Notes: a model not told the origin generated them from the letters alone. A DNA stretch of 51,436 nt from Sphingobacterium sp. UBA5670 (GCF_002420705.1 NZ_DIIM01000004.1:119117-170552); one strand, 5' to 3'; positions 9,127 through 18,591 are shown, counted from the first letter of the stretch. Translations and numbers: made by a program.

Positions 9127-9431
9127 ATTTTAATTGATTTCTGATCCTTTACCTATAGAATTAAACAACAGCCTGTAAAAGCGAAAATTATAAATTGGTT
9201 ACAACTGAAGAACGAACGAAACAATTACCGATCATTCACAAATATAATGCTAATAAAAACAATAAGTACGGCAAAAACAAGTTCATCAAAAATGGGATTG
9301 AGTACGATCCTCCAGAACCAAGTAAGTTAATTTCACAGTAAACAGCAGGCTAAACTGCAACATATTGCAACTTTTAGACAAATAGTAAGCTTATTATTGC
9401 AACATGTAGCATAAAAGCATATATTTATAGC
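9127..9431. promoter_or_regulatory. Divergent control region with three TGCAAC repeats
   Basis: This 305-base, AT-rich gap separates the GH130-like gene from the DeoR-type regulator and contains no credible gene. Three copies of TGCAAC lie at 9356-9361, 9366-9371 and 9398-9403, two of them inside the palindromic core TTGCAA. Their spacing (10 and 32 bases) places them on one face of the helix, 30-75 bases ahead of the regulator's ATG. I infer an operator bound by the adjacent DeoR-family protein; no binding is proven. Confidence 0.45.
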
Positions 9432-10184
9432 ATGATCTCAAAAGAAGAACGTCACGATTTTATATTAATTAAGATCCAAAAAGAAAGAAAATTAGCGCTG
9501 ATGGACTTGGCCACCGAGCTTGGTGTTTCCGAACATACCGTACGACGTGATCTTAAAGAGTTATCTGACGCCGGCTTACTTCGGGCTATTCGGGGCGGTG
9601 CCACGCTACGGTCAAACATTCCATTCGATATATACGACCGAAATAACCTTGATGTTATGGAGAAACAATCCATAGCTGAAAAATCAATCACGCTATTAAA
9701 AGATCATCAGGTCGTCTTTTTCGATGGTGGCACCACAACACAGGCAATTGCCGGAAATATTCCCGAAAGCCTATCTCTTACTGTTGTCACACATAGTCTC
9801 CCGATAGCCAATATACTTGCAAGCCTCCCAAACATCAGCTTGATTTTTGCGGGCGGCACTTTTTGCAAATCATCTCTTACGATGCAGGGGCAGCAAACTA
9901 TTTCCACCTATGGAGAAATATACGCCGATATTAGCTTCCTAGGCGTATGCAGCCTAGATCTCTACCGCGGACTGACGGCAAGAACTCTCGAAGAAACAGC
10001 TATCAAAAGAGTACTCTGTAAAAATTCAATGAACATTGTTGCTGCCACAACAAGCAATAAGCTCGATACCATCACATCTTTCTTAACATGCCCCGCGTCT
10101 GATATCAGTTATTTAATTACAGAAAAGGATCCTTCGGATCGTATTTTACAACCTTATGCCGCACAAGGTATTGCAATTTTATAA
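9432..10184 (+). CDS. DeoR/GlpR-family transcriptional regulator
   Basis: This is a sugar-responsive repressor of the DeoR family. The N-terminal winged helix-turn-helix is at about residues 5-60 (DLATELGVSEHTVRRDLKEL, then RGGATL), and the C-terminal DeoRC sensor domain, related to ribose-5-phosphate isomerase-like folds, covers about 75-235 with FFDGGTTTQAIA and VTHSLPIANIL. Length, 250 residues, is typical. It is followed after 11 bases by an RpiA-like gene and then an oxidoreductase, so it probably controls that operon, and perhaps the divergent GH130-like gene, in response to a phosphorylated sugar. Confidence 0.93.
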   Translation: MISKEERHDFILIKIQKERKLALMDLATELGVSEHTVRRDLKELSDAGLLRAIRGGATLRSNIPFDIYDRNNLDVMEKQSIAEKSITLLKDHQVVFFDGGTTTQAIAGNIPESLSLTVVTHSLPIANILASLPNISLIFAGGTFCKSSLTMQGQQTISTYGEIYADISFLGVCSLDLYRGLTARTLEETAIKRVLCKNSMNIVAATTSNKLDTITSFLTCPASDISYLITEKDPSDRILQPYAAQGIAIL

Positions 10185-10195
10185 ATTTACCATTT

Positions 10196-10900
10196 ATGAC
10201 TAATCTCAAACAGGACGCCGCCAAAGCTGCTCTTCAGCTATTAAAACCCGATCAGCTCATTGGAATGGGAGTGGGATCAACAATAGCTTATTTCATCGAA
10301 TTGATCGCAAGCAGTATCTCCTTTAAATCCAGCTTAAAATTTATATCCCCTTCTTTCGAAACAAAAATGCGGCTCAAGGAGTACGGTCTTGTTTGCATTG
10401 ATGGCAGTACCCTAGCAACATTGGACTATTATTTTGACAGCTGCGATCAGGTGGACATGCATTTAAATGCATTCAAAAGTGGCGGCGGCGTGCACACAGG
10501 TGAGAAGATTATGGCGAATATGGCACAACAGTTTATTCTCTTGGTGGATGGCTCAAAGATGGTCGAGAACTTGACCACAAAGCATCCACTATGTGTTGAA
10601 ATTATACCCGAAGCCTGGTTATCGGTACTTAAAGAACTAAAATCAAACTATTCTACAGCAATAGCCGAGGTAGTATTAAGAAAATCCGAACAAAAATCGG
10701 GTCCTCTCCTGTCTGAGCGAGGTAATTTCCTGGCAGATATTTATTTTTCTAAACTGCCAGATATTCTTGAGTTAAATAAACAAATCAAACTCATAACAGG
10801 AGTTGTAGAACATTCACTTTTTTATCAGCTCTGTTCGGTATGCCTATTGGCAACAAAAGATGGCATAACACATCTAACTGCAAACCGAGCAGAGAAGTAA
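10196..10900 (+). CDS. Divergent ribose-5-phosphate isomerase A-like protein
   Basis: RpiA interconverts ribose 5-phosphate and ribulose 5-phosphate. The 234 residues follow the family plan: GMGVGSTIAYFI (about 23-34), a central acidic box, then KSGGGVHTGEK. The usual DGADE box reads DSCDQ here, yet D81, D84, K94 and E103, the positions of the catalytic residues in E. coli RpiA, are all kept. The tail RAEK is unusual. Its place behind a DeoR regulator and before a Gfo/Idh/MocA enzyme suggests a dedicated role on a pentose or related sugar phosphate rather than the housekeeping isomerase; that is inference. Confidence 0.82.
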   Translation: MTNLKQDAAKAALQLLKPDQLIGMGVGSTIAYFIELIASSISFKSSLKFISPSFETKMRLKEYGLVCIDGSTLATLDYYFDSCDQVDMHLNAFKSGGGVHTGEKIMANMAQQFILLVDGSKMVENLTTKHPLCVEIIPEAWLSVLKELKSNYSTAIAEVVLRKSEQKSGPLLSERGNFLADIYFSKLPDILELNKQIKLITGVVEHSLFYQLCSVCLLATKDGITHLTANRAEK

Positions 10901-10988
10901 AAGACAGATAAGGGCAAAACCAAATAGAACTAAAGTTGTCATTAAATACAACAATTAACAAGACAGATCTAACATATTTTAAATCAAC

Positions 10989-12017
10989 ATGAAACATACT
11001 CAAATTAATACAGGAATACTCAGTTTTGGCATGTCAGGGCGTGTTTTTCACGCACCATTTATATATACCAATCCACATTTCAATCTTAGCGCTGTTGTAG
11101 AACGGTCGAAAAAAGCAGCACATGAATTCTATCCGGCAATAAAAAGCTACGATAACATCGCAGAATTACTCGCTGATAACAGCATCGAACTGGTCATTGT
11201 AAACACACCAAATTATACACATTTCCAATATGCCAAAGAAGCCCTGGAAGCAGGAAAACATGTCTTGATAGAAAAACCCGCCGTTGATGACTCAGCACAA
11301 TTTGATGCGCTACTTGCCATTGGCAAAAAACAAGGAAGACAATTATTTTTCTATCAAAACAGACGCTACGACAGTCATTTTTTAGACATAAAGAAAGTAA
11401 TCGAAAGTGGAGAATTAGGAAAACTAATTGAAGTGCATTTCAGATTTGATCGCTATAAAATGGAATTGGGACAAAAATACTTCAAGGAAGATACGCAGTA
11501 TATTTCCAATGGTATTACCTATGACCTCGGTCCTCACCTTCTTGATCAGGCAATCTCCCTTTTTGGAAAGCCGATTAAATTCAGTAAAACGACGTCTATT
11601 AACAGACCTGATTCAAAAGTTGCAGACTACTTTCACTATCATCTCTACTATCCAGCTGGACTGAACGTCTACTTAACGGGCAGTCTGCTCGTCGCTTCTC
11701 CGCAACCAGCCTTTGTCATCCATGGTACTAAAGGGAGTTTTATCAAGAATATGACGGATGTACAAGAACAGCAATTGATCGATGGTATGCTACCCGACGA
11801 TCCATCTTATGGCATTGAGCCAGCAGGATTCGAAGGAAAACTTGTGACCATAGACGCATCAAATCAAAAACATGAGTCTTTCGTAACCCCACATAAGGGA
11901 GATTACAATCAGCTGTTTGAAGCCATTTATGAAAGCTTAAGAAATAATGTCGATTACCCTATTCAAGCGGATCAGATCAAATGGCAGATCGAATTGCTTG
12001 AAGCTGAAAACACCTAA
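10989..12017 (+). CDS. Gfo/Idh/MocA family oxidoreductase
   Basis: An NAD(P)-dependent sugar or inositol dehydrogenase family member of 342 residues. The N-terminal Rossmann fold opens with GILSFGMSGRVFHAPFI (about 9-25), a variant of the GxGxxG loop, and the EKPAVDDSAQF segment (about 95-105) carries the conserved EKP lysine. The C-terminal alpha/beta domain includes GITYDLGPHLLDQA (about 175-188), which supplies the catalytic DxxxH-type residues. The 88-base gap after the RpiA-like gene has no obvious terminator, so it is probably in the same operon. The substrate cannot be told from sequence. Confidence 0.9.
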   Translation: MKHTQINTGILSFGMSGRVFHAPFIYTNPHFNLSAVVERSKKAAHEFYPAIKSYDNIAELLADNSIELVIVNTPNYTHFQYAKEALEAGKHVLIEKPAVDDSAQFDALLAIGKKQGRQLFFYQNRRYDSHFLDIKKVIESGELGKLIEVHFRFDRYKMELGQKYFKEDTQYISNGITYDLGPHLLDQAISLFGKPIKFSKTTSINRPDSKVADYFHYHLYYPAGLNVYLTGSLLVASPQPAFVIHGTKGSFIKNMTDVQEQQLIDGMLPDDPSYGIEPAGFEGKLVTIDASNQKHESFVTPHKGDYNQLFEAIYESLRNNVDYPIQADQIKWQIELLEAENT

Positions 12018-12031
12018 GCTTCTAAACAATC

Positions 12032-12074
12032 AAATGGCGGCACGGTTCAAGAAAACTAACATGTGCTGCCATTT
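12032..12074. terminator. Convergent stem-loop terminator
   Basis: A 12-base stem with one mismatch (AAATGGCGGCAC 12032-12043 with 12063-12074) lies between the convergent oxidoreductase and cation transporter genes. It ends inside the stop codon of the latter. There is only a weak T run, so termination strength is uncertain. Confidence 0.5.
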
Positions 12075-12967
12075 CAATTTGCTTTCCAAAGACATTCGTT
12101 CGGTTCAATATGGATCATCACATGACCAAGGTCAGGAATATGTGCTATCAAATGGTCCTTAAGTTTATGCGCCAGCTCATGCCCTGCCCTTACCGTAATT
12201 TCACTATCAACAATGGCATGCAGATCGACATGATATTTAGCCCCCGATTTACGCACAAAACATTTTTCTGTCGCTTTTATCCCCTCGACTTTTAATGCCT
12301 CTTCCCGGATGTTATCAATGACTTCATCGTAGACATTTTCATCCATGATCTCGCCAAGCGCCGGTCTGAAAATATGATAACAGTTATAAAATATAAAACC
12401 AGCAGCAAATAATGCCGCATAGTCATCCGCATTTTCGTATCCTTTTCCGAGCAACAATGCAATAGATATCCCAATGAAAGCAGCAACTGATGTGATCGCA
12501 TCGCTTCGATGGTGCCAAGCGTCTGCACGAAGTGAAGAACTATTCGTTTCTTTACTTTTCTTCATAACGATCCTATAAGAAATCTCTTTCCAGACAATGA
12601 TCCCGCCCAGCACAAATAGCGTCCAGGGCTTGGGTAGATCATGTGGCGTTCCTATATTCTCAATACTTTCATAAGCAATTATGGTTGCAGAAACAATGAG
12701 AAAACCAACGACAATAAATGTAATAAGGGGTTCTACCCGACCATGACCATAAGGGTGATTCTCGTCGGCAGGTCGTTGCGCATATTTTAAACCTAAAAGT
12801 ACTAGAAATGAAGAGAAAATGTCGGCTGTTGACTCAATTGCATCCGCGATCAGCGCATAGGAGTTTCCGAAGAAACCAGCTAGCCATTTTAACAAGGCCA
12901 GTAATGCATTACCCGCAATACTAAAATAAGTCGTTCTGACTGCAGTCTGCTCTTGAAGTTCGGACAT
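12074..12967 (-). CDS. Cation diffusion facilitator (FieF/CzcD-like)
   Basis: A proton-coupled divalent metal exporter of the cytoplasmic membrane, 297 residues, with about six transmembrane helices in the first 210 residues. Metal-site motifs are visible: DAIESTADIFSS in helix 2, HPYGHGR in the loop, and WHHRSDAITS in helix 5. The C-terminal cytoplasmic domain carries VDLHAIVDSEITVRAGHELA. Zn, Fe, Co or Cd are the usual substrates; the sequence does not settle which. It stands alone, not in the czc operon further right. Confidence 0.93.
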   Translation of the reverse strand: MSELQEQTAVRTTYFSIAGNALLALLKWLAGFFGNSYALIADAIESTADIFSSFLVLLGLKYAQRPADENHPYGHGRVEPLITFIVVGFLIVSATIIAYESIENIGTPHDLPKPWTLFVLGGIIVWKEISYRIVMKKSKETNSSSLRADAWHHRSDAITSVAAFIGISIALLLGKGYENADDYAALFAAGFIFYNCYHIFRPALGEIMDENVYDEVIDNIREEALKVEGIKATEKCFVRKSGAKYHVDLHAIVDSEITVRAGHELAHKLKDHLIAHIPDLGHVMIHIEPNECLWKAN

Positions 12968-13060
12968 AGCTATAAATTAACTTGACACAGCGAAAATACT
13001 GTTTTAATTTTCAAATTCTATTCTCCATCTATAGAAAATAGCGATTACAACGATCGATCT

Positions 13061-13645
13061 TTAGCTGCCGCTCGCGATATCCTGCAATGCTTTTTTCATC
13101 TCAGGAGCCCCATAGTCACGGCTTCCTTCCAAACGCTCTACGATCTTTCCAGCTTTATCCAAGATGACTGTTGTCGGTATGGACTGTCCTAAGAATTCTG
13201 CAGGAATATCGCCCTCTGCTATATAAAGAGGCAGATCATACTTATTTTCTGCCATGAAAGCCGAAGACTTCTCCATGTCGCCATCAACATCTACCATGAG
13301 AAAAACGATATCCTTATTATCTTTAAGCGATTGCCTAAGCTGGTCAATAGAAGGTAGTTCATGAATACATGGAGGGCACCAGGTCGCCCAGAAATTGATA
13401 AACACGACCTTACCTTTTAAAGCACTTAATTGAAGAACCTTCCCTTCTTTATCCTTAAAAGATAACTCCTGCGTTGTGGTTGCAGTGTCTGCAGTAGCTT
13501 CAGCAGGTTCCTCCACCTTTTCGGCCTTGACCTCATTTTTGGTTCCTGCATTTCCACAGCTAAAAAATAAACTGGTCGATAACGCCGCAAGGCCCAAAAA
13601 AATAGATCTGCTACTAAACCTAATACTCATTGTCTTTTGTTTCAT
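13061..13645 (-). CDS. TlpA-like thioredoxin-fold lipoprotein
   Basis: A periplasmic thiol-disulfide oxidoreductase of the TlpA/ResA type. After a signal sequence ending at FFSCG, probably a lipid-modified Cys, comes an acidic Ala/Glu-rich linker and then a thioredoxin domain with the WATWCPPCIHEL active site and the cis-proline loop IPTTVI. The open frame extends to 13699, but the ATG codons at 13645 and 13630 give a proper signal peptide; I chose 13645. It could reduce cytochrome c assembly or other envelope thiols; the partner is unknown. Confidence 0.88.
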   Translation of the reverse strand: MKQKTMSIRFSSRSIFLGLAALSTSLFFSCGNAGTKNEVKAEKVEEPAEATADTATTTQELSFKDKEGKVLQLSALKGKVVFINFWATWCPPCIHELPSIDQLRQSLKDNKDIVFLMVDVDGDMEKSSAFMAENKYDLPLYIAEGDIPAEFLGQSIPTTVILDKAGKIVERLEGSRDYGAPEMKKALQDIASGS

Positions 13646-13907
13646 TAAAATTATTCTATTTACAAATAAATCACCCTTCGCTGATCTTCCCCATCTCATC
13701 GTTCCAGGAGAAATTTCTCAAAGCATTAGCTAATTTAACCTTAATTATTCGGGGCCGCAAGCATCACATATCCCTCCTTAACCTAAGCCACTGACTGTAA
13801 GGAGAATAAGCGATAATAAAAATAAAATTTAAAAATTAACAAGAACTTTTCCGACATTTAAAAGAATAAATAAATCACTGATTAAAAGATAATTTATTGA
13901 ATACCTC

Positions 13908-15191
13908 ATGAATTCTACAGCAAATTATTTCAAAAAATACCTATCGACCTATTTCCTTTTATTCATCTCCATTCAGCTTAATTTTGCTCAGGTGACCTCT
14001 ACTAGATTCAACAAATTCTGTCAGCTTATAGAGTCCAAAGATTTCTTCAACGCCCGTGAGCTGTTTATGAGCAATAAAACTGACTTTAGCGCTAACGAAC
14101 AAGTTTTTATTTTGGCAATACTCGATAATGCATTTAACAAACCCATTGCTTCAAACAAAAAAATAGCATTACTGAACAAATCATCTGAAGTATTGCCTGA
14201 CACACTACGACTAAAAATACAACGCATTCAGGAAGATAATTTTGTCAAATTGAAAGATTATGCTGGCGCAAAGCGAACGACGCAAAAAATTCTCCACGAA
14301 TTCGATCCCCTGCTTTCAACTGAAGTAAAAGATGATCTCCGAAACAATCTAAAAATCTGGTCAGCTCTCGAACATATAGGGCCACAGCGTATAGAAATCA
14401 ATGGCGATATTCGTCTAAAAATGACAAAAGATAGAGCCGGGTTGAAGAATCTAAAACTAACCATTAACGGTGATACAGCAAGGTTTATATTTGACACCGG
14501 AGCAAACCTATCGACAGTCTCGGAGTCCGTGGCCAAACGACTTCATATGGAGATTATCCGTGCAGCTATTGATGTAGACGCAATTACAGGTATTTCGATC
14601 AAAGCCGATTTAGCCGTTTGTAAACAATTAAAACTTGGTCACATCAACATATCCGACGTTATATTCTTGGTTTTTCCAGATAGCGCACTTTATATCCCGC
14701 AAATTAACTATCAAATCAATGGCATATTAGGCTTTCCGGTCATAGAAGCCTTACAAGAAGTACAGCTTACACAAGATGATTTTTTTATTGTCCCGAAAAC
14801 ACCTACAGTTCCAAAAAGACCTTCAAATCTTGCAATAGACGGTTTAACACCACTTATCGCGATTGATGGAAAACATTATACTTTTGATACAGGAGCTGAA
14901 AAAACGATCCTATATGCACCTTTTTATGAAACCTACAAACAGCGTATCGAAAAACATGAAATACCGACCAAAATCGCCATGGGAGGCGCTGGTGGAAAAG
15001 TTGAATATGACGGTTTTGTCATACAGCATACATTCCATATCGGTGACAAACCGATCGATATCAAAAATATAAGTCTATTAAAATCGAAGATCAAAAATGA
15101 AACTGTATATGGAAATATAGGTCAGGATGTTATTCGGCAATTTTCTAAAATGACCCTTAATTTTAAAGATATGTTTATCCATTTTGACTAA
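13908..15191 (+). CDS. Secreted retropepsin-like aspartyl protease
   Basis: The 427-residue protein has a signal peptide (about 1-28, ending in NFAQ), a helical N-terminal region and two aspartyl protease motifs, FDTGANLS with Asp196 and FDTGAEKT with Asp327. Two catalytic-type motifs in one chain suggest a pseudo-dimeric fold like pepsin rather than a homodimer. Downstream of each is a glycine-rich flap-like stretch (for example GGAGGKVEYDG). The target is unknown; the family is common in the Bacteroidota envelope. It has no operon partner here. Confidence 0.85.
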   Translation: MNSTANYFKKYLSTYFLLFISIQLNFAQVTSTRFNKFCQLIESKDFFNARELFMSNKTDFSANEQVFILAILDNAFNKPIASNKKIALLNKSSEVLPDTLRLKIQRIQEDNFVKLKDYAGAKRTTQKILHEFDPLLSTEVKDDLRNNLKIWSALEHIGPQRIEINGDIRLKMTKDRAGLKNLKLTINGDTARFIFDTGANLSTVSESVAKRLHMEIIRAAIDVDAITGISIKADLAVCKQLKLGHINISDVIFLVFPDSALYIPQINYQINGILGFPVIEALQEVQLTQDDFFIVPKTPTVPKRPSNLAIDGLTPLIAIDGKHYTFDTGAEKTILYAPFYETYKQRIEKHEIPTKIAMGGAGGKVEYDGFVIQHTFHIGDKPIDIKNISLLKSKIKNETVYGNIGQDVIRQFSKMTLNFKDMFIHFD

Positions 15192-15350
15192 TAGAAATCC
15201 TTCTTTTCCATGAGCTTCCTTATGCGTAACCAAACGTCCCTATATGGCTTTTGTTCGCTGCAGATCATCCTGGCAACCTTGCCGGTAGAATACCACCTGC
15301 CAAACTAATAAAACTGAGCGCAGTTTCTTCTCATAATTATACTTCATAAA

Positions 15351-15386
15351 AGCACCCTAAAAGTTTTGTCCAACTTTTAGGGTGCT
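15351..15386 (-). terminator. Perfect 15-bp hairpin, likely terminator of the copper genes
   Basis: A perfect inverted repeat (15351-15365 with 15372-15386, six-base loop) begins and ends in AGCACCCTAAAA/TTTTAGGGTGCT. On the minus strand it is followed by TTTTATG, so it can end transcripts of the HMA gene, whose stop is 37 bases away. The remaining part of 15192-15422 shows nothing else. Confidence 0.6.
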
Positions 15387-15422
15387 GTCTAATAATAGTG
15401 CTTCTAGAGATTTATTAAACAA

Positions 15423-15644
15423 TTATGCGGAGTAGGCCGTCGCATTAAAGCCCTTCTTTTTAATAATTTCAATGATTTCTTCCTCCGAAACACCTTCAGA
15501 TTTTACAGTTAGAATTTTGTCTGCATTGCTGGTGTCAACATTCCATTCACAGATGCCGTCCTTACCGTCCAGATCAGCACTTACTTTGGACACACAGCCC
15601 CCACAATTAAGGTTTGTTTTAAATTGAAGTTCTTTGCTTTCCAT
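15423..15644 (-). CDS. Small HMA-domain metal-binding protein
   Basis: A stand-alone heavy-metal-associated domain of about 73 residues with the metal-binding NCGGC motif near residue 14-18 and the usual beta-alpha-beta pattern ending KKKGFNATAYS. It most likely carries Cu(I) to the CopA ATPase encoded upstream on the same strand. The frame can start at a TTG at 15668, but the ATG at 15644 (MESKELQF) is the natural start. Confidence 0.88.
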   Translation of the reverse strand: MESKELQFKTNLNCGGCVSKVSADLDGKDGICEWNVDTSNADKILTVKSEGVSEEEIIEIIKKKGFNATAYSA

Positions 15645-15786
15645 GTTATTTAATTTTAATGTTATCAATCTATTTAATTACTTATCCAAATATGCCTATA
15701 ATACATTTGGTTGTACTTACAGTTTTTCTATTTTGTTTTACAATATTTACCGTATAAAACGAGGTCCACGGCTCAATCATAGTTAG

Positions 15787-18204
15787 TTATTTTTTCCAGC
15801 GAAGGCGCAAGCTGTTACTGACGACACTTACACTGCTCAATGCCATTGCAGCTCCAGCTATCATCGGGTTTAAGAGGAAACCATTGAATGGATACAGAAT
15901 ACCTGCAGCGAGGGGAATCCCAATTAAATTGTAAATAAACGCCCAAAACAAGTTTTGCTTAATCGTTGCGACCGTTTGTTTCGAAAGTCGAATTGCCTGG
16001 GGTATCTTCGTCAAATCAGAAGAAATAATTGTCATTTTCGCTACATCCATTGCAATATCGCTTCCTTTTCCCATGGCAATACTGACATCTGCTGTTGCTA
16101 AGGCTGTGCTGTCATTAATACCGTCCCCAACCATGGCGACCACCTGCCCCTTTTGTTGCAATTCTTTAACAAAATCAGCTTTATGTTCAGGTAATACCTC
16201 AGCTTTGTAATGCTGAAGACCTGTTTCCGCAGCGATGGCCTTGGCAGTAGCCTCGTTGTCACCAGTCAGCATATATAGTTCAATTCCCATAGCTTGCATC
16301 TCCTTGATGGCACGTACAGAAGTTTCCTTAATCCGGTCTGCTATGGCAATAACAGCTAATGCGGTTTGACTATTGGCAAACCAGATCACTGTTTTGGATT
16401 GATTTTCCCATTGAGTGGCGTGTGCCATCAATTCCGTCGAAATTGTAATCCTATTTTCAGCCAACAACCTCCGGTTCCCTACATAGTACGTTTCGATTCC
16501 TTCACTGCCCTTGACACCTTTCCCTGTAATACTTTCGATAAAGGATATTGGAGTAACTTTCACATCATTAAAATACCCTACAACAGCTTCTGCCAATGGA
16601 TGTTCAGACTGTTTTTCCAGGCTTAACAAGATACCTTTTAAACTATCCTCATCATTATTCCAATACACATCAGTTACAACAGGTTTTCCTTCCGTAATGG
16701 TTCCAGTTTTATCCAAAACAACTGCAGTTACCTTTTTGGCCAGCTCCAGGCTTTCCGCATCCTTAATTAAAATGCCCTGCTCAGCTCCTTTACCCACTCC
16801 AACCATGATCGCTGTAGGAGTAGCTAAACCTAGTGCGCAAGGACAAGCAATAACCAAAACCGTTACTGCCGCCAATAATCCTTGTACCAGATGGTTTTCT
16901 CCGCCTAAAGTAAACCACAGCAGAAAGGTTAAAATAGCAATCCCAATGACAACAGGAACAAATACAGCAGCAATTCGATCGACCAGTTTTTGCACAGGAG
17001 CCTTACTTCCCTGTGCATCCTGCACCATTTTAATAATATCTGCCAGCATGGTTTCCTTGCCAACTTTTGTCGCTCTGAACCGAAAGCTGCCTTTCTGATT
17101 GATCGTCCCAGCAAAAACCTGCTCATTTTCAATTTTTAAAACCGGGACCGGCTCTCCGCTTAACATACTTTCATCGACATAGGAATTCCCACTGATAACA
17201 ATACCATCGACAGCGATCTTCTCACCTGGTTTTACCAGAACGATATCACCGGCATGAACGGCTTCTATAGGGACCTGACGCTCTACCCCATCCGATTGAA
17301 TGACCATAACCGTCTTCGGCTGCAACCCCATTAGCTTTTTAATAGCAGATGAGGTGTTGCCTTTGGCCTTTTCCTCCAGCAATTTACCCAATAAAATAAA
17401 AGCAATGACAACTGAGGCTGCCTCAAAATATACATGTGCATGCAAGCCACGTTGATGCCAAAATTCAGCAAAGAGCATATTAAATACGCTAAAGATGTAG
17501 GCTATCCCCGTGCTCAACGCAACAAGTGTATCCATATTGGCCGAACGGTGTTTCGCTTGTTTCAACGCATTGACAAAAAAGTCCTTGCCTAGCCAAAGAA
17601 CTACGGGTGTAGAAAACAGCCACATAATAGGATTTGCGTACGGCATATCCATAAAGAACATACCGATTACAACTACGGGCAGCGATAGCAATACTGCCCA
17701 TCGTGTTTTGATTTTAAGCTTGTGAAATTTAGCTGCGTGAATAGCCTCCAAGGTTTCCTGTTGTGTAGATTCATCTTCGATTAATAAATCATAGCCACCA
17801 GCCTGGACTGCTTTCTGAATTTTTAAATGATCCGTAATATTAGGCAAATATTCAACTGTAAGATTTCCAGTTGCAAAATTTACAGACGCATTGACAACCC
17901 CTTGTTCATATTTTGCCATACTTTCGGCACTACTGGCACATGAAGCGCAAGTCATCCCAAGAACTGGAAATGTTTTGGTCAATGTAGAAACACCATAACC
18001 AAGATCTTTGATCGTCTTTACACTGCTAACGACCGCTTCACTATCTTTAGGTACGATAGCAGCTCTATGATTATTCAATTCCACCCGATAGCTCGCCAAG
18101 CCTTTGACCTGAGCTAGTCCTTTTTCGACAATTGAAGCACAATGTTCACTTTCAACATCTTCTAAAGGTAGATAAACCGTGTCTTTATAAATATCTGTCG
18201 CCAT
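15787..18204 (-). CDS. copA: Copper-exporting P1B-type ATPase
   Basis: A Cu(I) efflux ATPase of the cytoplasmic membrane, about 805 residues from the ATG at 18204 (an upstream TTG at 18243 is less likely). Order of domains: an N-terminal HMA-like domain with only one Cys (SEHCAS, so degenerate), a second HMA domain with GMTCASCASS, eight predicted transmembrane helices with the CPCALGLATP ion site, the phosphorylation motif DKTGTITEGKP, HPLAEA, and the GDGINDS hinge. The CPC site and following residues point to Cu(I) rather than Zn. It is followed by the HMA protein gene and preceded by an 86-residue unknown. Confidence 0.95.
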   Translation of the reverse strand: MATDIYKDTVYLPLEDVESEHCASIVEKGLAQVKGLASYRVELNNHRAAIVPKDSEAVVSSVKTIKDLGYGVSTLTKTFPVLGMTCASCASSAESMAKYEQGVVNASVNFATGNLTVEYLPNITDHLKIQKAVQAGGYDLLIEDESTQQETLEAIHAAKFHKLKIKTRWAVLLSLPVVVIGMFFMDMPYANPIMWLFSTPVVLWLGKDFFVNALKQAKHRSANMDTLVALSTGIAYIFSVFNMLFAEFWHQRGLHAHVYFEAASVVIAFILLGKLLEEKAKGNTSSAIKKLMGLQPKTVMVIQSDGVERQVPIEAVHAGDIVLVKPGEKIAVDGIVISGNSYVDESMLSGEPVPVLKIENEQVFAGTINQKGSFRFRATKVGKETMLADIIKMVQDAQGSKAPVQKLVDRIAAVFVPVVIGIAILTFLLWFTLGGENHLVQGLLAAVTVLVIACPCALGLATPTAIMVGVGKGAEQGILIKDAESLELAKKVTAVVLDKTGTITEGKPVVTDVYWNNDEDSLKGILLSLEKQSEHPLAEAVVGYFNDVKVTPISFIESITGKGVKGSEGIETYYVGNRRLLAENRITISTELMAHATQWENQSKTVIWFANSQTALAVIAIADRIKETSVRAIKEMQAMGIELYMLTGDNEATAKAIAAETGLQHYKAEVLPEHKADFVKELQQKGQVVAMVGDGINDSTALATADVSIAMGKGSDIAMDVAKMTIISSDLTKIPQAIRLSKQTVATIKQNLFWAFIYNLIGIPLAAGILYPFNGFLLNPMIAGAAMALSSVSVVSNSLRLRWKK

Positions 18205-18330
18205 AACTGATTGTTTTATTTTACACAACAAATTTGGCCACAAATAACATCGAAATCATTACACAATTAGGGAATTGATTTGTAATATTTATTCGATAAT
18301 ACGATACGACAGGTTAAACTCAATTCTTCT

Positions 18331-18591
18331 TTAGCTTTCCACTTCCTCAACAAAACCATAGATAATATAATCACCGCGTTCTTCGAGTTTAATCGTTTCC
18401 ATTCCACTCCAGCCGGATGCATTGGTATCTTCATCGATAAAATTTTGAATTCTGTCAAATGCGACACCAATCTTTGTTTTCCCATCTGCATAGATCTGAT
18501 ATTTCGCAGAGGTCTGCCAGCTTACTTTTTTTCTAAATAACCGTAAACCTTCTCTTTTCAAAAAAATGTGCATTTCATTTGATAAATTCAT
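18331..18591 (-). CDS. Hypothetical 86-residue protein upstream of copA
   Basis: A small cytoplasmic protein with mixed charged and hydrophobic residues and no signal peptide or membrane segment. I do not recognise a family. It starts at ATG 18591 (MNLSNEMHIF) or possibly the internal Met7, and ends 126 bases before the copA ATG on the same strand, so co-transcription with the copper genes is possible. It contains no Cys or His cluster that would suggest metal binding. Composition looks coding. Confidence 0.6.
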   Translation of the reverse strand: MNLSNEMHIFLKREGLRLFRKKVSWQTSAKYQIYADGKTKIGVAFDRIQNFIDEDTNASGWSGMETIKLEERGDYIIYGFVEEVES

